A stretch of 64,000 bases of DNA from Hevea brasiliensis (lineage: Eukaryota > Streptophyta > Magnoliopsida > Malpighiales > Euphorbiaceae), in assembly GCF_030052815.1 (NCBI RefSeq), contig NC_079503.1:51068735-51132734 (forward strand). Direction: 5' to 3'. Made by a program: the position numbers and the translations under genes. The notes below the pieces were generated by a model, which worked only from the letters and a program-made list of their open reading frames with translations, made no database searches and was not told where the DNA came from. Shown here piece after piece: positions 10,684 through 22,208 of the stretch. Position 1 is the first letter of the stretch. Every line of letters begins with the position of its first letter.

Positions 10684-13258
10684 TGTAATACCCTAATTTT
10701 TTTAATAGAGTTTTTCCTCCATAAATATTAATATTATTTTAATATTATATAATTGATTTAAAGAGTTTACTGCAAAATAAGATGATTTATTAATAAGTTT
10801 ATTTAGTTAGTTAATAAATTATATTGCATGATGTTAAGTTGTGCTTAATTTTATTTTTTTAAAGCTAAGGAATAAATAATTTATGTATTTGATTGCTTTA
10901 ATATTATTTAGTTATTATAATATATTTTATAAGATTATTTTGAAGTCTTGGATTTAATATTATTTTCTGGATTTAATCTCCCCCCCCCCCCCCCAACTTT
11001 CTTTCTATCTCCTATCTCTCACTTATCCCTCTCTCTTTCTTTCTTCTTTAGTGAGCCACCACCTACGGTCGGTGACACCCTCTAGTAGCGGCACTTCTTC
11101 CGGCAACCACCATGAGGTGTGAATGGCAGCTAGGACCACAAGAAGCAGCGACAATAAGGAGTGGGAGAGAAAGATGAGCGCACAAAGGTGGAAGCTTTTC
11201 AACGTGATTTCAGCACCATCCAACATCGGATGGATGAAATTTTGGTGCTATTGGAATCATTGTTCCACAAGTTTCTTTTGGGACTAATTTTGCACCAAAT
11301 GGCGGTTGAAGGAAAAAGTTATGAAGGAGAGAAGTTTTAGGTTTTCCAAGCTTTTTGATAAGATATCGAACAATCTGACCGTCGGATCGATGATTTGGGA
11401 CCACCGTTGAACTCAGCTCGGTGACACCTTCGAGATGGGACCACCCCCACTCCAATCGAACACCAATTGGAAAAGAAAATCATCAGACGGTGCAAATCAC
11501 TTAGTGAGATTTTTGAGCTTTTTCGATGTCTGTAAATTAAATACAATTATATGATAATTATTAATAATTTATGGGCTTTGTTTAAGTACGACTGAATCGG
11601 TGACATCTCATTGGCACTCGAGATCGAGTGCCTAATGGGCTGTCTTGAAAGGTGGTCATGTTTATAGTTATTTCTAGCATTTTTAGACATTTAGGATGAG
11701 CTCTAGGTAGCAGAATTTGCAAAGGTAGTCCCTAACTTAAGTTGTGTAGTTTCTGCCTTGATTTAAGCTAACTGATTAAATCTGTAAAATATTTCTAGCT
11801 TAGTAAAATTAAGTAAAACAACTTTAATTAATATAAAGATAATGTAGAGGACCTTCAAGAATATTTTTATAATTTTTAAAGTACTGAAAATAATTATGTG
11901 GATTGTAGAGGAGTTAGGAACCTGAGCTAAAGTTTAGATAATTAAACCTAGATTAGGTTTCTTGTAGTCCCCAGATGGGCATTATAATTATTATTGTGGG
12001 CCTGAGGTCTTGTGTTGTTGCTTTTGGTTGAGTTTTCTTGCAGGGGGTTTAGTCCAGTTATAGGGGATACTCTGCTGAAATTTTAGCAAGACCCTAGGAT
12101 TTATTTTTAATTCTATAGTTTGAATTAATTAGTTAATTTTTTTAGGTGATCGATGCTAATCATCTTCTCTTTCCAAAAGGACCAGCTGCAGTCAAATTGA
12201 CTAGTCTATGAGTTAGATATTAATTATTTTTATAATTTCAATATTAATTATATATTTAGCATGCTCATGCATTTTATAAATATTTAATTATACACATAAA
12301 TAGTTAATATATTAAGGGCATTTTAGTTGTTGCATATTTAATTGTGGTTATTTATTTGTGATTGCTGCCTTGAGGATAATTTAGAGCTGGGTGTGTTATT
12401 TTATATGGTATATATGAATATGAATTGGACAAGTAGTCGCGGCTTGAGCTAGTCTCGCTGGAACCTAGTCCTTATGGATATGGAAAGTCAAAGTTAGGCA
12501 TGGCATTGAGTTGATCTCACTAGCCTCTGCACTTGGTTTTAAGCACAAGTCCAGCTTGAGTTGAGCTTACTAGCAAGATTTGGAGTAAGAGAGCAGTATA
12601 GGGGATTGGCTTCCATATTTATGTATTAGCATGATATACTCGGTGTATGAGTAGTTCCAAATCATCTTCTTAGGCAAATATTGGGTGAATTATTTGTCTT
12701 ATGTGTTGGATGTGCATTTCATGGTAGGATTACACTAGTTGTAGGTATTATACAAATTGCATTTATAATCAATATCTAAACCCTTTGAGTCAAATGCTCA
12801 TTCATATTCAAATATTTTTTCGAGGTTACAAGAGGAGCGAGTTTATTTTTCGAGTCTAACTTGCATTTTTCCCCTTAGGTTATGGTGCTTCTTAGTTAAT
12901 AGTTTTTATTGTGTTTATTTATTTATTTATCTATCGATTTAAATATTAGAGCTCCACTGTGACACTAATGTATAAATATTTTGTATTAATTAATGAAAAT
13001 TAATAGTATTAAATGGTTTATGCATGCTGGGTATTAGGGTTGAGCTAGGCTTCCTTAGTTATAAATTTCTGATAGTTATCGGGTTTAGTTTAGCCCTAAT
13101 TAATTTATAATATTTTATCTTATTTTGTTCTGTATGTTAGGCCTTGATCTTAAGTCTGATTATGGGTTTGGGAATAGTGAGGCTTACTACGAGCCTCAAG
13201 GGCTTTATGTCAACCCAGGTCCTAATGCTGGTCTAGTCTATGGAATTGGATCGTGATA
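10684..13258 (+). repeat. Element A 5' LTR (about 2.58 kb)
   Basis: Starts TGTAATACCCT and ends near TCGTGATA, just before the primer site. A run of 15 C (10980-10994) followed by CT-rich DNA is present here but not at the matching place in the other LTR, where the two copies stop aligning near 16610. Degenerate repeats with GCTTGAG...CTAG cores occur at 12440-12590. Short frames around 11023-11546 are not convincing genes. Confidence 0.78.
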
Positions 13259-13262
13259 AAGT

Positions 13263-13274
13263 TGGTATTAGAGC
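13263..13274 (+). other. Primer-binding site, tRNA-iMet type (element A)
   Basis: TGGTATTAGAGC differs by one C-to-T change from the usual plant initiator-Met primer site TGGTATCAGAGC. It lies a few bases after the 5' LTR end. Confidence 0.75.
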
Positions 13275-16200
13275 GTAGGCTTAAGATTCGTGAAAAAGTG
13301 TGTACCTAGAGTTGTCACACACAGAGTATAGGATCCTATTTTGTCTTCTTCTATAATTTCTTATTTCTAAATTCTGCATTTTTTCTTGGATAGTGTATGA
13401 GGGTTTTAGTTTAGTGTTTAAATTTATGGGGAGTACATGGCAATGTAAATTTAAGCTAACAGATGTGTTGAGGTCTACAATAGGAATATGTACTCTATGA
13501 AATGTTGTGTTTCTATCAGTATGGGGCTAAGTGGCATGCCTATCTAGCACAAGGCATGATTACATAAAGGTGAGTTATGGCAGTATAGCTGCCCTAAATG
13601 GGAGTGAAGGTATCACTACTAGCAGTCATCAGTGGATAGCTTAGTTAGAGTAAATTTATAGTATTAGTGGGTTAAAGAGAGAAAAGAAGTTAAGAAGCAC
13701 AATCTGTGGGAATGTATCAAAGTACCCTGTGTAATGCTCTTATTGTTTGTGTTGTAAGCTGCAGATTAAAGTGCTGACATAGGATTATCGTATTGAGCTA
13801 CGTGCATCCTATGGTGTTCAATGAAAAGGATGTTTGCAGATAGCTTCTATTTTAGTACAGTTGTGCCATAACAAAAATTCCATTTCTATAAAGAGTTAGG
13901 AAACTCCCAGTTAGAGTTTTAAGCCCTTAAGATAGGGTGCCAAAGGTTATAGTTGTCTGATATTCTAACTTTTTCATAGAGTTATAACATGAGTTGCCAT
14001 GGGATGAGAGAGTTAGTATGGTTATAGTGTAATGATGGCACTTACCAAGTAAGATGATCTGGTCCCCAGTGTAAAATCTGTGGTAGTTTTGGCATTACAA
14101 TGGATGTTTCACCTAAAGTCTATTAAAGATAATACTCCTTAGATGGCAATGGACTCTAGAGTATGACTTTGCTCTCTGAAGTGGGACAAAAGGTACTACT
14201 AGTGATTTATGACCTACAGAATAACGTCCCAAATGGGATAGTAGTGCGATAGAGAGTTATTAACTAAAGTACCCTAAAGAGGGTACAAGTTCCACTATAG
14301 GAATCATAAGTGATCAGATCATAATGGATGTAAAGCCTTTGAATTTAATAATGGGTTGGGGTATCTAGTACCTTAAGTTTTGGATAACTGAGTGGAAATG
14401 GGAAAAGAGAATTAATGCAAATCCCCTCTTCGAGGTAGTAGAGGTAGTCTGTAGTCTAAAAGACAGGAATAGAAATAATGTAATGAATATATGGTTGCTA
14501 TCCCCTGAGTTCTTTCTCAACTTCTTACTACTCAAGACAAGAATATATGCGAAGCAAAGAAAAAGAAAAGGGCAGTGAGTCAATGAAGACAAATCATAAA
14601 ATACTAACAGATAGAAGAAGTGTAGAAATAAAAGTTAAGAGAGTTGGTTCAGATGTAGTAAGAGAGATAACCCATATGCCAATAGAAGTGCCAGTTATTA
14701 TGGTTAGAGGACCAATTACGAGAAACACAAAAGCATAGATGATATGATAGAGATAGCAAGAACGGGTATAAATTTCTAGAGTAATTGTTAAGTTAGAAGA
14801 AAAAACAAAGTTAAGATACAGAAAATGCAAGGTTATGTTCTGAAAAAGGTAATCAAGATGAACTAAAAAGTAAGGTTAGAAAACCTAGAACAGGACCATA
14901 TTATTGAGAACAATTATTAAGGTATAGAACCTAGAAGTGCAGAACTCAGAGCAGGTCATAGTTAGTATAGTGTTAGGAGCCAAAATAAGAAACTTTGAGT
15001 TATAGGCCTGGAATCAGACCTAGTTTGTTCCCCATTCCCTAGATGGAGTAGTTAGCAATAGGACAAGATCCATTTAACCTGTTAACACCATGAGGAAAGT
15101 TAGGTGATGTATCCAACCAGAGTGAGAAATAACTAAATGGTATATAATAGTGTCTTGAATTACCCTGTCAGACTAAAAAATGCAATTAATGAGTAGTAAG
15201 TTGATTAGATGTTAATGTAATGGTTTAAGTTAGCATGATGAAAGAAAATGGTGGATAATAGTGCATAGGCTTTAGGGTAGACTACAGAGATAGTGAGGTG
15301 GAAGCCTAGAGGTTGTTATGAGGAATTAAATGGATGTTCTCAGCATGACCAATAGAGTCACTTGTGCGAAAGTATTAATGATAGAATAACTATAGGGGAT
15401 GCAATAGGAAGAGATGAATATAGAGGTTAGCTATGAGTCATTAAGAAATACAAGGATCTGAGTAATGGATGTAGGTAAGACTAGAGTTAGTTCTGAAAGT
15501 ATTTGATAGTGAAAGGTACCTTCCAGTATACAATAGAAGGTAAGGGCATAAGGAAAATGATGATAGATATGGAATACAAATAGAGTATAAGCAAAGATAG
15601 TAAACTTTTAGACGATACATCAAGTAGGACAGTGGTACAATAGGGAGTAGGTGCAGCTGATATCTTATAGAAAAAGCATAATAATTGCAAGAGATGATAA
15701 AATTTTAAAAAAAGAGATCAAGAGATACGGGTAAATTTAAGACTGAGGTTAGAAAGTTTTAGATAGTAGATGTGGCTGTATCATGGAGAATGAACAAATA
15801 AGGTATTTTTGATAGGGATTATGGCAAAACATATGTTCATCATTGCATTGTTAGTTTAGGTGGAACTTCTATGTTTAAGGGCCCCTATCCAACCATGATG
15901 AGCAATTTCCTACAAAGGGTAGTAGGGGATGATGATGTTTTAATGGTCAAGATGGGAAAAGAGATATAGAAAGAATCTTCCATGGTGAATTGCATGTGTT
16001 GCAAATCATGAGTAGTGGATCAGTACTGTGATGATGTATATAACATGAAGGATGTGCTAGTATGAGCCAATTGTAGAGTTAGAATCCAAAAGTAATGGAG
16101 TTAACAATCAAGTTAGGATTAAAAAAAAGTCTATGAGTCATCAGAGATAAGAGCTATGCTACATGGGGAAATGACAGTTAAAACACTATAACAAAGTCAA

Positions 16201-16317
16201 AAGGAAGTTGAATGTTTTCAATGGTTTGTATAAAGATCTAAGGACAAGTACTCAAACTTTTCCAATCACTTTCTTTTGTTTTCCTTGTTTGTTAAAAATT
16301 TGAGGACGGATTTTCTT
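13275..16317 (+). other. Element A internal region, non-coding
   Basis: About 3.0 kb between primer site and purine tract. I see no gag, RT or integrase motifs in any frame; the few ORFs of 60-80 codons have no recognisable features. The plus strand is purine-rich with many short AG-rich words. It could be a degenerate coding region or the unrelated filler typical of large retrotransposon derivatives. Confidence 0.6.
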
Positions 16318-16329
16318 AAGGGGGGAAGA
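16318..16329 (+). other. Polypurine tract of element A
   Basis: AAGGGGGGAAGA sits immediately before the 3' LTR start at 16331 and follows TTTGAGGACGGATTTTCTT, a context seen upstream of the purine tract in Del/Tekay elements. Confidence 0.8.
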
Positions 16330-16330
16330 T

Positions 16331-16870
16331 TGTAATACCCTGATTTTTTTAATAGAGTTTTTTTTTTTCATAAATATTAATATTATTTTAATAGTGCATA
16401 ATTGATGTAAACTATTTATTACAAAGTAAGATGATTTATTAATAAGTTTATTTAGTTTAGTTAATAAATTATATTACATGATGTTAAGTTGTGCTTAATC
16501 TTTTTTTTTTTTAGCTAAGGAATAAATAATTTATGTATTTGATTGCTTTAATATTATTTAGTTATTCTAATATATTTTATAAGATTATTTTGAAGTCTTG
16601 GACTTAATCTTTTGGACTATTGAATTTTGATTATAGTTTTATGTTTTGACATTTTTTTTTAAATTTAGCATAATTACTGCTATTGTTATTAATAATATTA
16701 TTATGTTTAATTAATTTATTAAATAAGAGTTTATTTTAAATATTAATAATATTTTAATAACATATTGATTAGCGGTTTAAAAAAGGTATTTTAACAAATA
16801 CTATATATTAAAAATTAAATAGTATATATATATATATATATAATATTTGAATGAAGTGACAACTTGAAGC
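16331..16870 (+). repeat. Element A 3' LTR, truncated
   Basis: The first ~280 bp align well with 10684-10960, then the copies diverge; an AT-rich stretch including a (TA)n run near 16829-16849 follows. It is interrupted at 16871 by the inverted LTR of Copia B. The remainder is not found elsewhere in the window. Confidence 0.75.
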
Positions 16871-17653
16871 TGAAGGCATTGGGAAGCGTGTTTAGGGCCT
16901 TAGAGGATGGATTTCAAAAATTTTTTTTAGGGTTTTATGCATACATACAAGTATATTATGATCCTAGTCAATCTCCAATGCCCTAAAGCATGTCAAAACA
17001 CTCTTCCAACATGCATTTTGGATTTTTTGTCATCAAGGATTGAGGTTTAATATTTAAACCTACCAGACCCTAACTAAAAGGGATTGAATAAGACTAACCT
17101 TAAAGGTGTAGAATCACACTTCTTGCTCCCTTTAGAAGTCTCCAGAGCTTTACTTGTAGCTCCTCTAGCTTGTCCACCACAAGCTTCCACCAAGATCACC
17201 TTAGGTAGCCCCAAATCCTCTCTTTGATGCTTGCCAACCACTAATAATTAGGGTATGTGTCTTTAGGTGATGTTCTATTGGATGTTTTAGGCTAGAAACC
17301 CTTTCTAGTGATTTTGATTCAAAGGAAAACAAGTTTTTCCTTATGAATCTGTGGAAGAAAAACAAGAGAGAGAGGGACACTCTTGTTGCCATCCAAGATG
17401 AAGAAGAAGGAGAGAGAATTTTTCCATTTTCTTCTTCCTTATTATCTTGTATTTATATACAAGAGACAAAAACTATTAAATGGTTGCCATACGTCTAGCT
17501 TTAATTTAATGTAGCTTTTTATGTGTCTTAATCTCATTATGACACTTGTCAAGGCTAGATTAAATCATCAACAATTGATCTTCCATCAATAGAAGACAAG
17601 TAGCACACATTTATAGGTGCCACGTGTTACCATCTCATGGTGTCACGTGTCAC
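16871..17653 (-). repeat. Copia B 3' LTR, piece 1
   Basis: Begins TGAAGG...GGAAGCGTG, the reverse complement of the end of the Copia F LTR. It is interrupted after 17653 by Athila; 17649-17653 (GTCAC) is the first copy of the Athila target duplication. The frame at 17201-17392 is not a gene. Confidence 0.85.
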
Positions 17654-18103
17654 TGTTATACTCATTTCATATAGGCATTTTAGGGTAGTTTTGCATCCAT
17701 TTTGCCCTTATATTTTAGTATATTTTATGTTTTTAGCTTTATTTTAGCTTATTTGTTAACTTTAGATACTTTATATTTGATTTTTGTAATTTTGTTATTT
17801 TTAATAGGATTTTATGGCAAATCGAAGATCAATGAGTGCATTAGGAAGTGATTTGAAGAAATTTGGAGTTCTTTAAGCATAAAGGAAAGTTGAAGAAATC
17901 AAGCCTTGAAAGAGCAAGTTAGCCGAAATTTGCTTGAGACTTTGCTTAACATCCTGCTTAGGGTAAAGCGGTAGTGCTTAAGGTGCAGCACAAGTCAAGC
18001 ATCAGCAAAAAAGTCTATTTTACTCTAAGTCTGCCAAGATTTGCTGAGGGTCTGCTTAACCTTAAGTAGACAGTGCGACCAGAAGCTGAAATTTGCTAAG
18101 AAG

Positions 18104-18133
18104 CTGCTTAGGGTTAAGCCGAACCCTAAGCAG
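18104..18133. promoter_or_regulatory. Perfect 12-bp hairpin with telo-box cores in the LTR
   Basis: CTGCTTAGGGTT, loop AAGCCG, then AACCCTAAGCAG. AACCCTAA is the core of the plant telo-box. The 3' LTR copy (40121-40150) keeps the structure with one end mismatch. It lies about 105-135 bp before the putative TATA box. A regulatory role is inference. Confidence 0.55.
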
Positions 18134-18237
18134 ACTGCCCAGAACGTGAATAATGCTGCTGACTTGGATAATTTTACACCTCATTTCTTATCCACTATTT
18201 GGCTCTTATTTACTTTTAGGGCAACTTTTTGGGACGA

Positions 18238-18244
18238 TATAAAT
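18238..18244 (+). promoter_or_regulatory. Putative LTR TATA box (Athila)
   Basis: TATAAAT at offset 584 of the LTR; the same word is kept at the same offset in the 3' LTR (40255). It follows a GGGACGA stretch in an otherwise mixed-composition region. A reasonable core promoter for the genomic transcript, with no transcript evidence here. Confidence 0.4.
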
Positions 18245-19237
18245 TCATCATTTCCTAGTTTTTGCCACAAGAGGAAAGGGAGGAAAAACAAAAAGGAAAG
18301 AAAAATAGAATAGAAAGAGGACAAGACACCACTTTTTGGGGAGGAGCTGCTGCAACCATTTTTGGAGCTCCAGAAACCAGAGTTTTGGGTTCTTCTACCT
18401 GGGTTTTTCTATTTTAGTTCTCTTATCATGTCTTTCTTTACTTTTCCATCAATCTTTCTTGTAAATACCATCATGAGTGAGTGAACTCTTTAGATTTCAG
18501 AGTTGGGAAATATGTTTTAGATTAATTTGTGGATTTGGACTGGGTATTTCCTTATTTTACATAAATATAAGTTTTGATTCCTTCCTTGTGTGCTTGATTT
18601 ACTTGCCTAATGTTGGTACCCATTGGGTATTGTGTTAATCTTTGATTGAAAGACCGAAAGGTGAAAGTCATTGATAAATAATCAAGGATTGGAACTTAAA
18701 ATCACCTAGATTCAGAAATAAACTTGGGTTTTAAAAGGAATTAATGATTGGTTATAAAACTTAATGGGTTTTAAATTAATCAAATATCGTATGAAAGTAG
18801 GTTTGGTTATTTTAGAACACATTTTGGTTTGCTTGAAAAAGAAATCAAAGGAATTTAGAATTAATCACCTTCAAACTCTATTTTTCCCTAAAAATTGGAA
18901 TGCCCAAGACAAATCCCAACTAATTTATGCATAAACCCCTAACTCTGGAATCACTTTTAATATAATTAGACTTTCATTTAAATTACCCATTATCAATTTA
19001 GTTTAATTGCAAACTAGATTTAGAATTTATTTGCTTGATATTTACATAATTCAATTAGATTAATCAATTTACTTCTCTCATTTACATTTACCATTCATTC
19101 ATTAATCATTAGCCCAAATAATAGATTTATTCATAGTTTGGTACTCAAACTGCAAATTCTCGTGGGAACGATACTTGATTCATCACTTTATTACTTGAAA
19201 TGACCTGTATACTTGCGGATTCGCCACATCAAGTTTT

Positions 19238-19255
19238 TGGTGCCGTTGCCGGGGA
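19238..19255 (+). other. Primer-binding site, tRNA-Asp type (Athila)
   Basis: TGGTGCCGTTGCCGGGGA starts 7 bases after the LTR end. It matches the usual Athila primer site, complementary to the 3' end of tRNA-Asp, except for one C-to-T change in the first CG. Confidence 0.88.
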
Positions 19256-19364
19256 TTTGATTTTTGTTTGATATTGAACAATTGTTTATTTGGTTAATTT
19301 GGGCATTTTATTTTATTTTCTTTTTACCATTTTACTTTGAGAATTTGTTTATTTTGTTTTTCAG

Positions 19365-20780
19365 GTGCTTTATTTTATGAGAAGAACAAAAAGTGAAGAA
19401 ATCAATTTATTCTTTGATCCAGAAATAAAAAAGACAGCAAAAGCTTTAAGAGCAGAATCTAAAAGGAGAAAAGCTGAAATTAAAGCTCAACAACAACAAG
19501 AAAGAGCACAAGAGCAAGAGCAATTACAAGAAGAAATGGCCAACAATAATAACAACCGCTCTGTGAAGGATCATGCCTATCCTAACATTGGGGATTTCAT
19601 GCCAAGTATCACAAGACCAAGAGTAGAAGCTAATAATTTTGAACTGAAGCCTGCACTCTGTCAGATGGTACAACAATCACAATTTGGAGGAAATCCAAGT
19701 GAAAGTCCACATGTGCATCTAGCACACTTTCTTGAGATTAGTGATATGTTGAAGATAAATGGAGTTTCTGATGATGCAATTCGACTCATATTATTTCCTT
19801 TTTCTCTGAAGGACCGAGCTAGAGAGTGGTTACATTCTTTGCCACCGGGTTCTATCACAACATGGGAAGAACTTTCTCAAGCATTTTTAGCTCAATATTT
19901 TCCACCAAGCAAGACAGCTAAGCTAAGAAATGAGTTGACTTCTTTCAAACCTAGAGATGATGAGAGCTTGTATGAAGCATGGGAGAGGTACAAGGATTTG
20001 CAAAGGAGATGTCCACATCATGGGATTCCTAAGTGGATGCTTGTTCAACACTTTTACAATGGAGTTTCACCAGCTATTAGAAGCACAATTGATGCATCTT
20101 CTGGAGGTGATCTTATGGAGAAATCTGAAGATGAAGCATTTTCTGCTTTTGATAAAATTGCTTATAACAATTACCAATGGAGTTGTGAGAGGAATGAGAT
20201 CAAGAAACCAGCTAGTATGTTTGAGCTTGATGCCATGAATATGATTAGTGCTAAGTTTGATGCTTTGACAAGGAAGATGGACAAGCTAAGCATGAAAGTA
20301 GATTCTTCAACTGGAGGTTCTAGTAATTCAGTAGAAGTTGGAACTGCAAATGTCAATTGTGCAGCTGATTTTTCTGCACTTAATCAAGATTTTTTAAGTG
20401 AGCAAGTGGATTATGTGGGGAACTACAATCAAAGACTAAGTGGTAACTCATTTTCTCCAACTTATGATCCAGCATGGAGAAACCACCCAAATTTCTCTTG
20501 GGGAGGTAGACAAGGACAAAATCAAAATTTTCAGCAACCTTCTGGGTATCAACAACATCAGAATAGAGGTCCTCCTCTTGGAATTCCTAAACCTCAAAAT
20601 GCACCTGCCCCACCTCAACCACAACAACCACAACCAGACAAGATAGCTAGATTAGAAGCCATGATTGAGACTTTATTAGTGAGCCATCAGAGTCAACAAG
20701 AAATGATTTCTCAATTAGCATCTAAAGTAGATCAAATGGCAACACATAACAAGATGTTAGAGAATCAAATAGGTCAATAA
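19365..20780 (+). CDS. Athila Gag
   Basis: A 471-codon frame. The natural start may be the second Met (19377), which begins MRRTKSEE; both are in frame. A Q/E-rich coiled-coil-like N-terminus (residues ~25-60) is followed by a retrotransposon Gag domain at about 130-250, with HLAHFLE, WLHSLPPGS, LAQYFPPSKTAKLRNEL and FYNGVS, the usual Athila blocks. The C-terminal third is rich in Gln, Asn and Pro and ends in a heptad-like ETLL...QMISQLASKVDQM region. No CCHC zinc knuckle is seen, as is common in Athila. It would form the virus-like particle. It ends at a TAA, but the same frame runs on into pol, so this stop probably interrupts a once continuous gag-pol. Confidence 0.93.
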   Translation: MLYFMRRTKSEEINLFFDPEIKKTAKALRAESKRRKAEIKAQQQQERAQEQEQLQEEMANNNNNRSVKDHAYPNIGDFMPSITRPRVEANNFELKPALCQMVQQSQFGGNPSESPHVHLAHFLEISDMLKINGVSDDAIRLILFPFSLKDRAREWLHSLPPGSITTWEELSQAFLAQYFPPSKTAKLRNELTSFKPRDDESLYEAWERYKDLQRRCPHHGIPKWMLVQHFYNGVSPAIRSTIDASSGGDLMEKSEDEAFSAFDKIAYNNYQWSCERNEIKKPASMFELDAMNMISAKFDALTRKMDKLSMKVDSSTGGSSNSVEVGTANVNCAADFSALNQDFLSEQVDYVGNYNQRLSGNSFSPTYDPAWRNHPNFSWGGRQGQNQNFQQPSGYQQHQNRGPPLGIPKPQNAPAPPQPQQPQPDKIARLEAMIETLLVSHQSQQEMISQLASKVDQMATHNKMLENQIGQ

Positions 20781-22208
20781 GCTAGCTCTTCAAATAACAA
20801 AGCATTTGGGAAGCTCCCTAGCCAGCCAGAAAATTCAAGGGAGCATTGCAAGGCTATTACATTGAGGAGTGGAAAAATATTAGAGAATGAAGATAAAAAG
20901 ATTGAAAAGAAAATTGAAGAAGAGAAAAACAAAGAAGGAGATGAACAAACTGAAGCTGAAGCTAGAAATGAAGCTGAGAAAGAAAATTCAGTGGAAGAAA
21001 GAGGAAGTAAGGGGAGGGAGAGCAAAGAAGAAGAACCTAAATATGTTGCACCTAAAGCCTACATGCCACCTTTACCATTTCCACAAAGGTTTCAGAAAGC
21101 AAAATTGGATAAACAATTTGGGAAGTTCTTGGAAGTATTGAAGTCTTTGCATATGACTATTCCTTTCACTGATGCCTTAGCACAAATGCCTTCATATGCT
21201 AAATTTTTGAAGGAGATTCTATCTAACAAGAAGAAATTAGAGGAATTTGAGACCGTAGCTCTCACGGAAGAAAGCAGTGCTATTTTACAAAATAAGCTTC
21301 CACCCAAACTGAAAGATCCTGGAAGTTTTTCCATACCATGTCATATTGGGGATATCAGTATAGATAAGGCTTTATGTGATCTTGGAGCCAGTGTTAGTCT
21401 AATGCCATTATCTATCTATGAGAAAGTGAAGATTGGAGAAATGAAGCCTACTACCATCTCACTACAGTTAGCAGATAGGTCTGTTAAATTTCCAATTGGG
21501 GTAATTGAGAATGTTCCTCTGAAAGTTGGAAAATTTTTCATACCAGTGGATTTTGTGGTATTGGAGATGGAGGAGGATGTACACATTCCTATTATTCTTG
21601 GTAGACCTTTCCTTGCTACTGCTGGAGCTGTGATTGATGTAAAAAATGGGAGGCTTACATTAGAAGTTGGGGAAGAGAAAGTTGAATTTAATTTGTTTCA
21701 AGCAATGAAAAAGAAAGATGATTCAAATTCATGCTTGAGAATTGATGTGATAGATGAAGAGGTCAGAAAAGTGCTTAAAAAGCAACATCTTAAAGATCCC
21801 TTAGAAGCTTGTTTGGTTCATAACATCAAAAAAGGGGATGAGATTGAAGAAGCTGCAGAATATGCTACAATCTTGGAAGGAAATCCACCTTTGCGTATGG
21901 CTGATATTGAAAAGATTGGGGATTTGAAGCAAGATACAACTTCATCATCAAAGCTTAAAAGAAGTGAAGCACCGAAGGTAGAGTTGAAACCTCTTCCAAC
22001 AAATCTCAGGTATGCTTTTCTAGGTCAAAATTCTACCTACCCTGTAATTGTTAGTGCTAAATTGAATGATTGTGAAGTTGAAAAATTATTAAGAGTTCTT
22101 AGAAAGCATAGAAGGATAATCGGTTATACCATTGATGATATTAAAGGAATACATCCTTCTGTGTGCATGCATAGAATTTTGTTGGAAAATAATCATAAAG
22201 CCTCTTGA
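20781..22208 (+). pseudogene. Athila pol part 1: linker and aspartic protease
   Basis: In frame with gag, just past its TAA. It opens with the linker that usually joins Athila gag and pol (ITLRSGK near 20861-20880), then a long Lys/Glu-rich region and PPLPFPQRF. The protease has the active-site motif DLGAS (21378-21392), with the Athila-type Leu in place of the usual Ser/Thr, and a flap-side IILGRPFLAT block near 21590-21620. The frame ends at a TGA (22206-22208) just before the RT domain. That codon is one transition away from an Arg codon and the next domain is in the same frame, so this is a nonsense mutation, not a gene end. Confidence 0.92.

Larger units (their letters stand above)
10684..16870 (+). 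mobile_element. Element A: Ty3/gypsy-like LTR element without genes
   Basis: The 5' LTR begins TGTAATACCC after a candidate 5-bp target duplication GAGTA (10679-10683). A tRNA-iMet-like primer site follows at 13263-13274. The internal region is about 3 kb with no usable ORF. It ends in a purine tract (16318-16329) and a second LTR beginning TGTAATACCC at 16331. The second LTR is cut at 16871 by Copia B and never resumes. TGTAATACCC ends, long LTRs and the iMet primer site suit Tekay/Del-type chromoviruses. The non-coding interior fits a non-autonomous (LARD-like) derivative or a heavily decayed copy; I cannot tell which. Confidence 0.82.
17654..19231 (+). repeat. Athila 5' LTR
   Basis: Begins TGTTATACTCATTTC and ends GGATTCGCCACATCA. 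Same length as the 3' LTR, with no visible gaps in the stretches compared. Several TGCTTAA / GCTTAGGG words cluster at 17930-18140. The frame at 18041-18313 lies in this LTR and is not a gene. Confidence 0.96.

Noticed and set aside
14365..15690. Short ORFs on both strands in element A interior
   Set aside because: 60-78 codons, no motifs, overlapping on opposite strands, as expected by chance.
16829..16849. (TA)n run as a structural or regulatory feature
   Set aside because: Simple microsatellite in AT-rich LTR sequence; nothing else supports a function.
18041..18313. 90-codon ORF in the Athila 5' LTR
   Set aside because: Lies across the hairpin and putative TATA box of the LTR; the 3' LTR copy does not yield the same open frame because of base differences.
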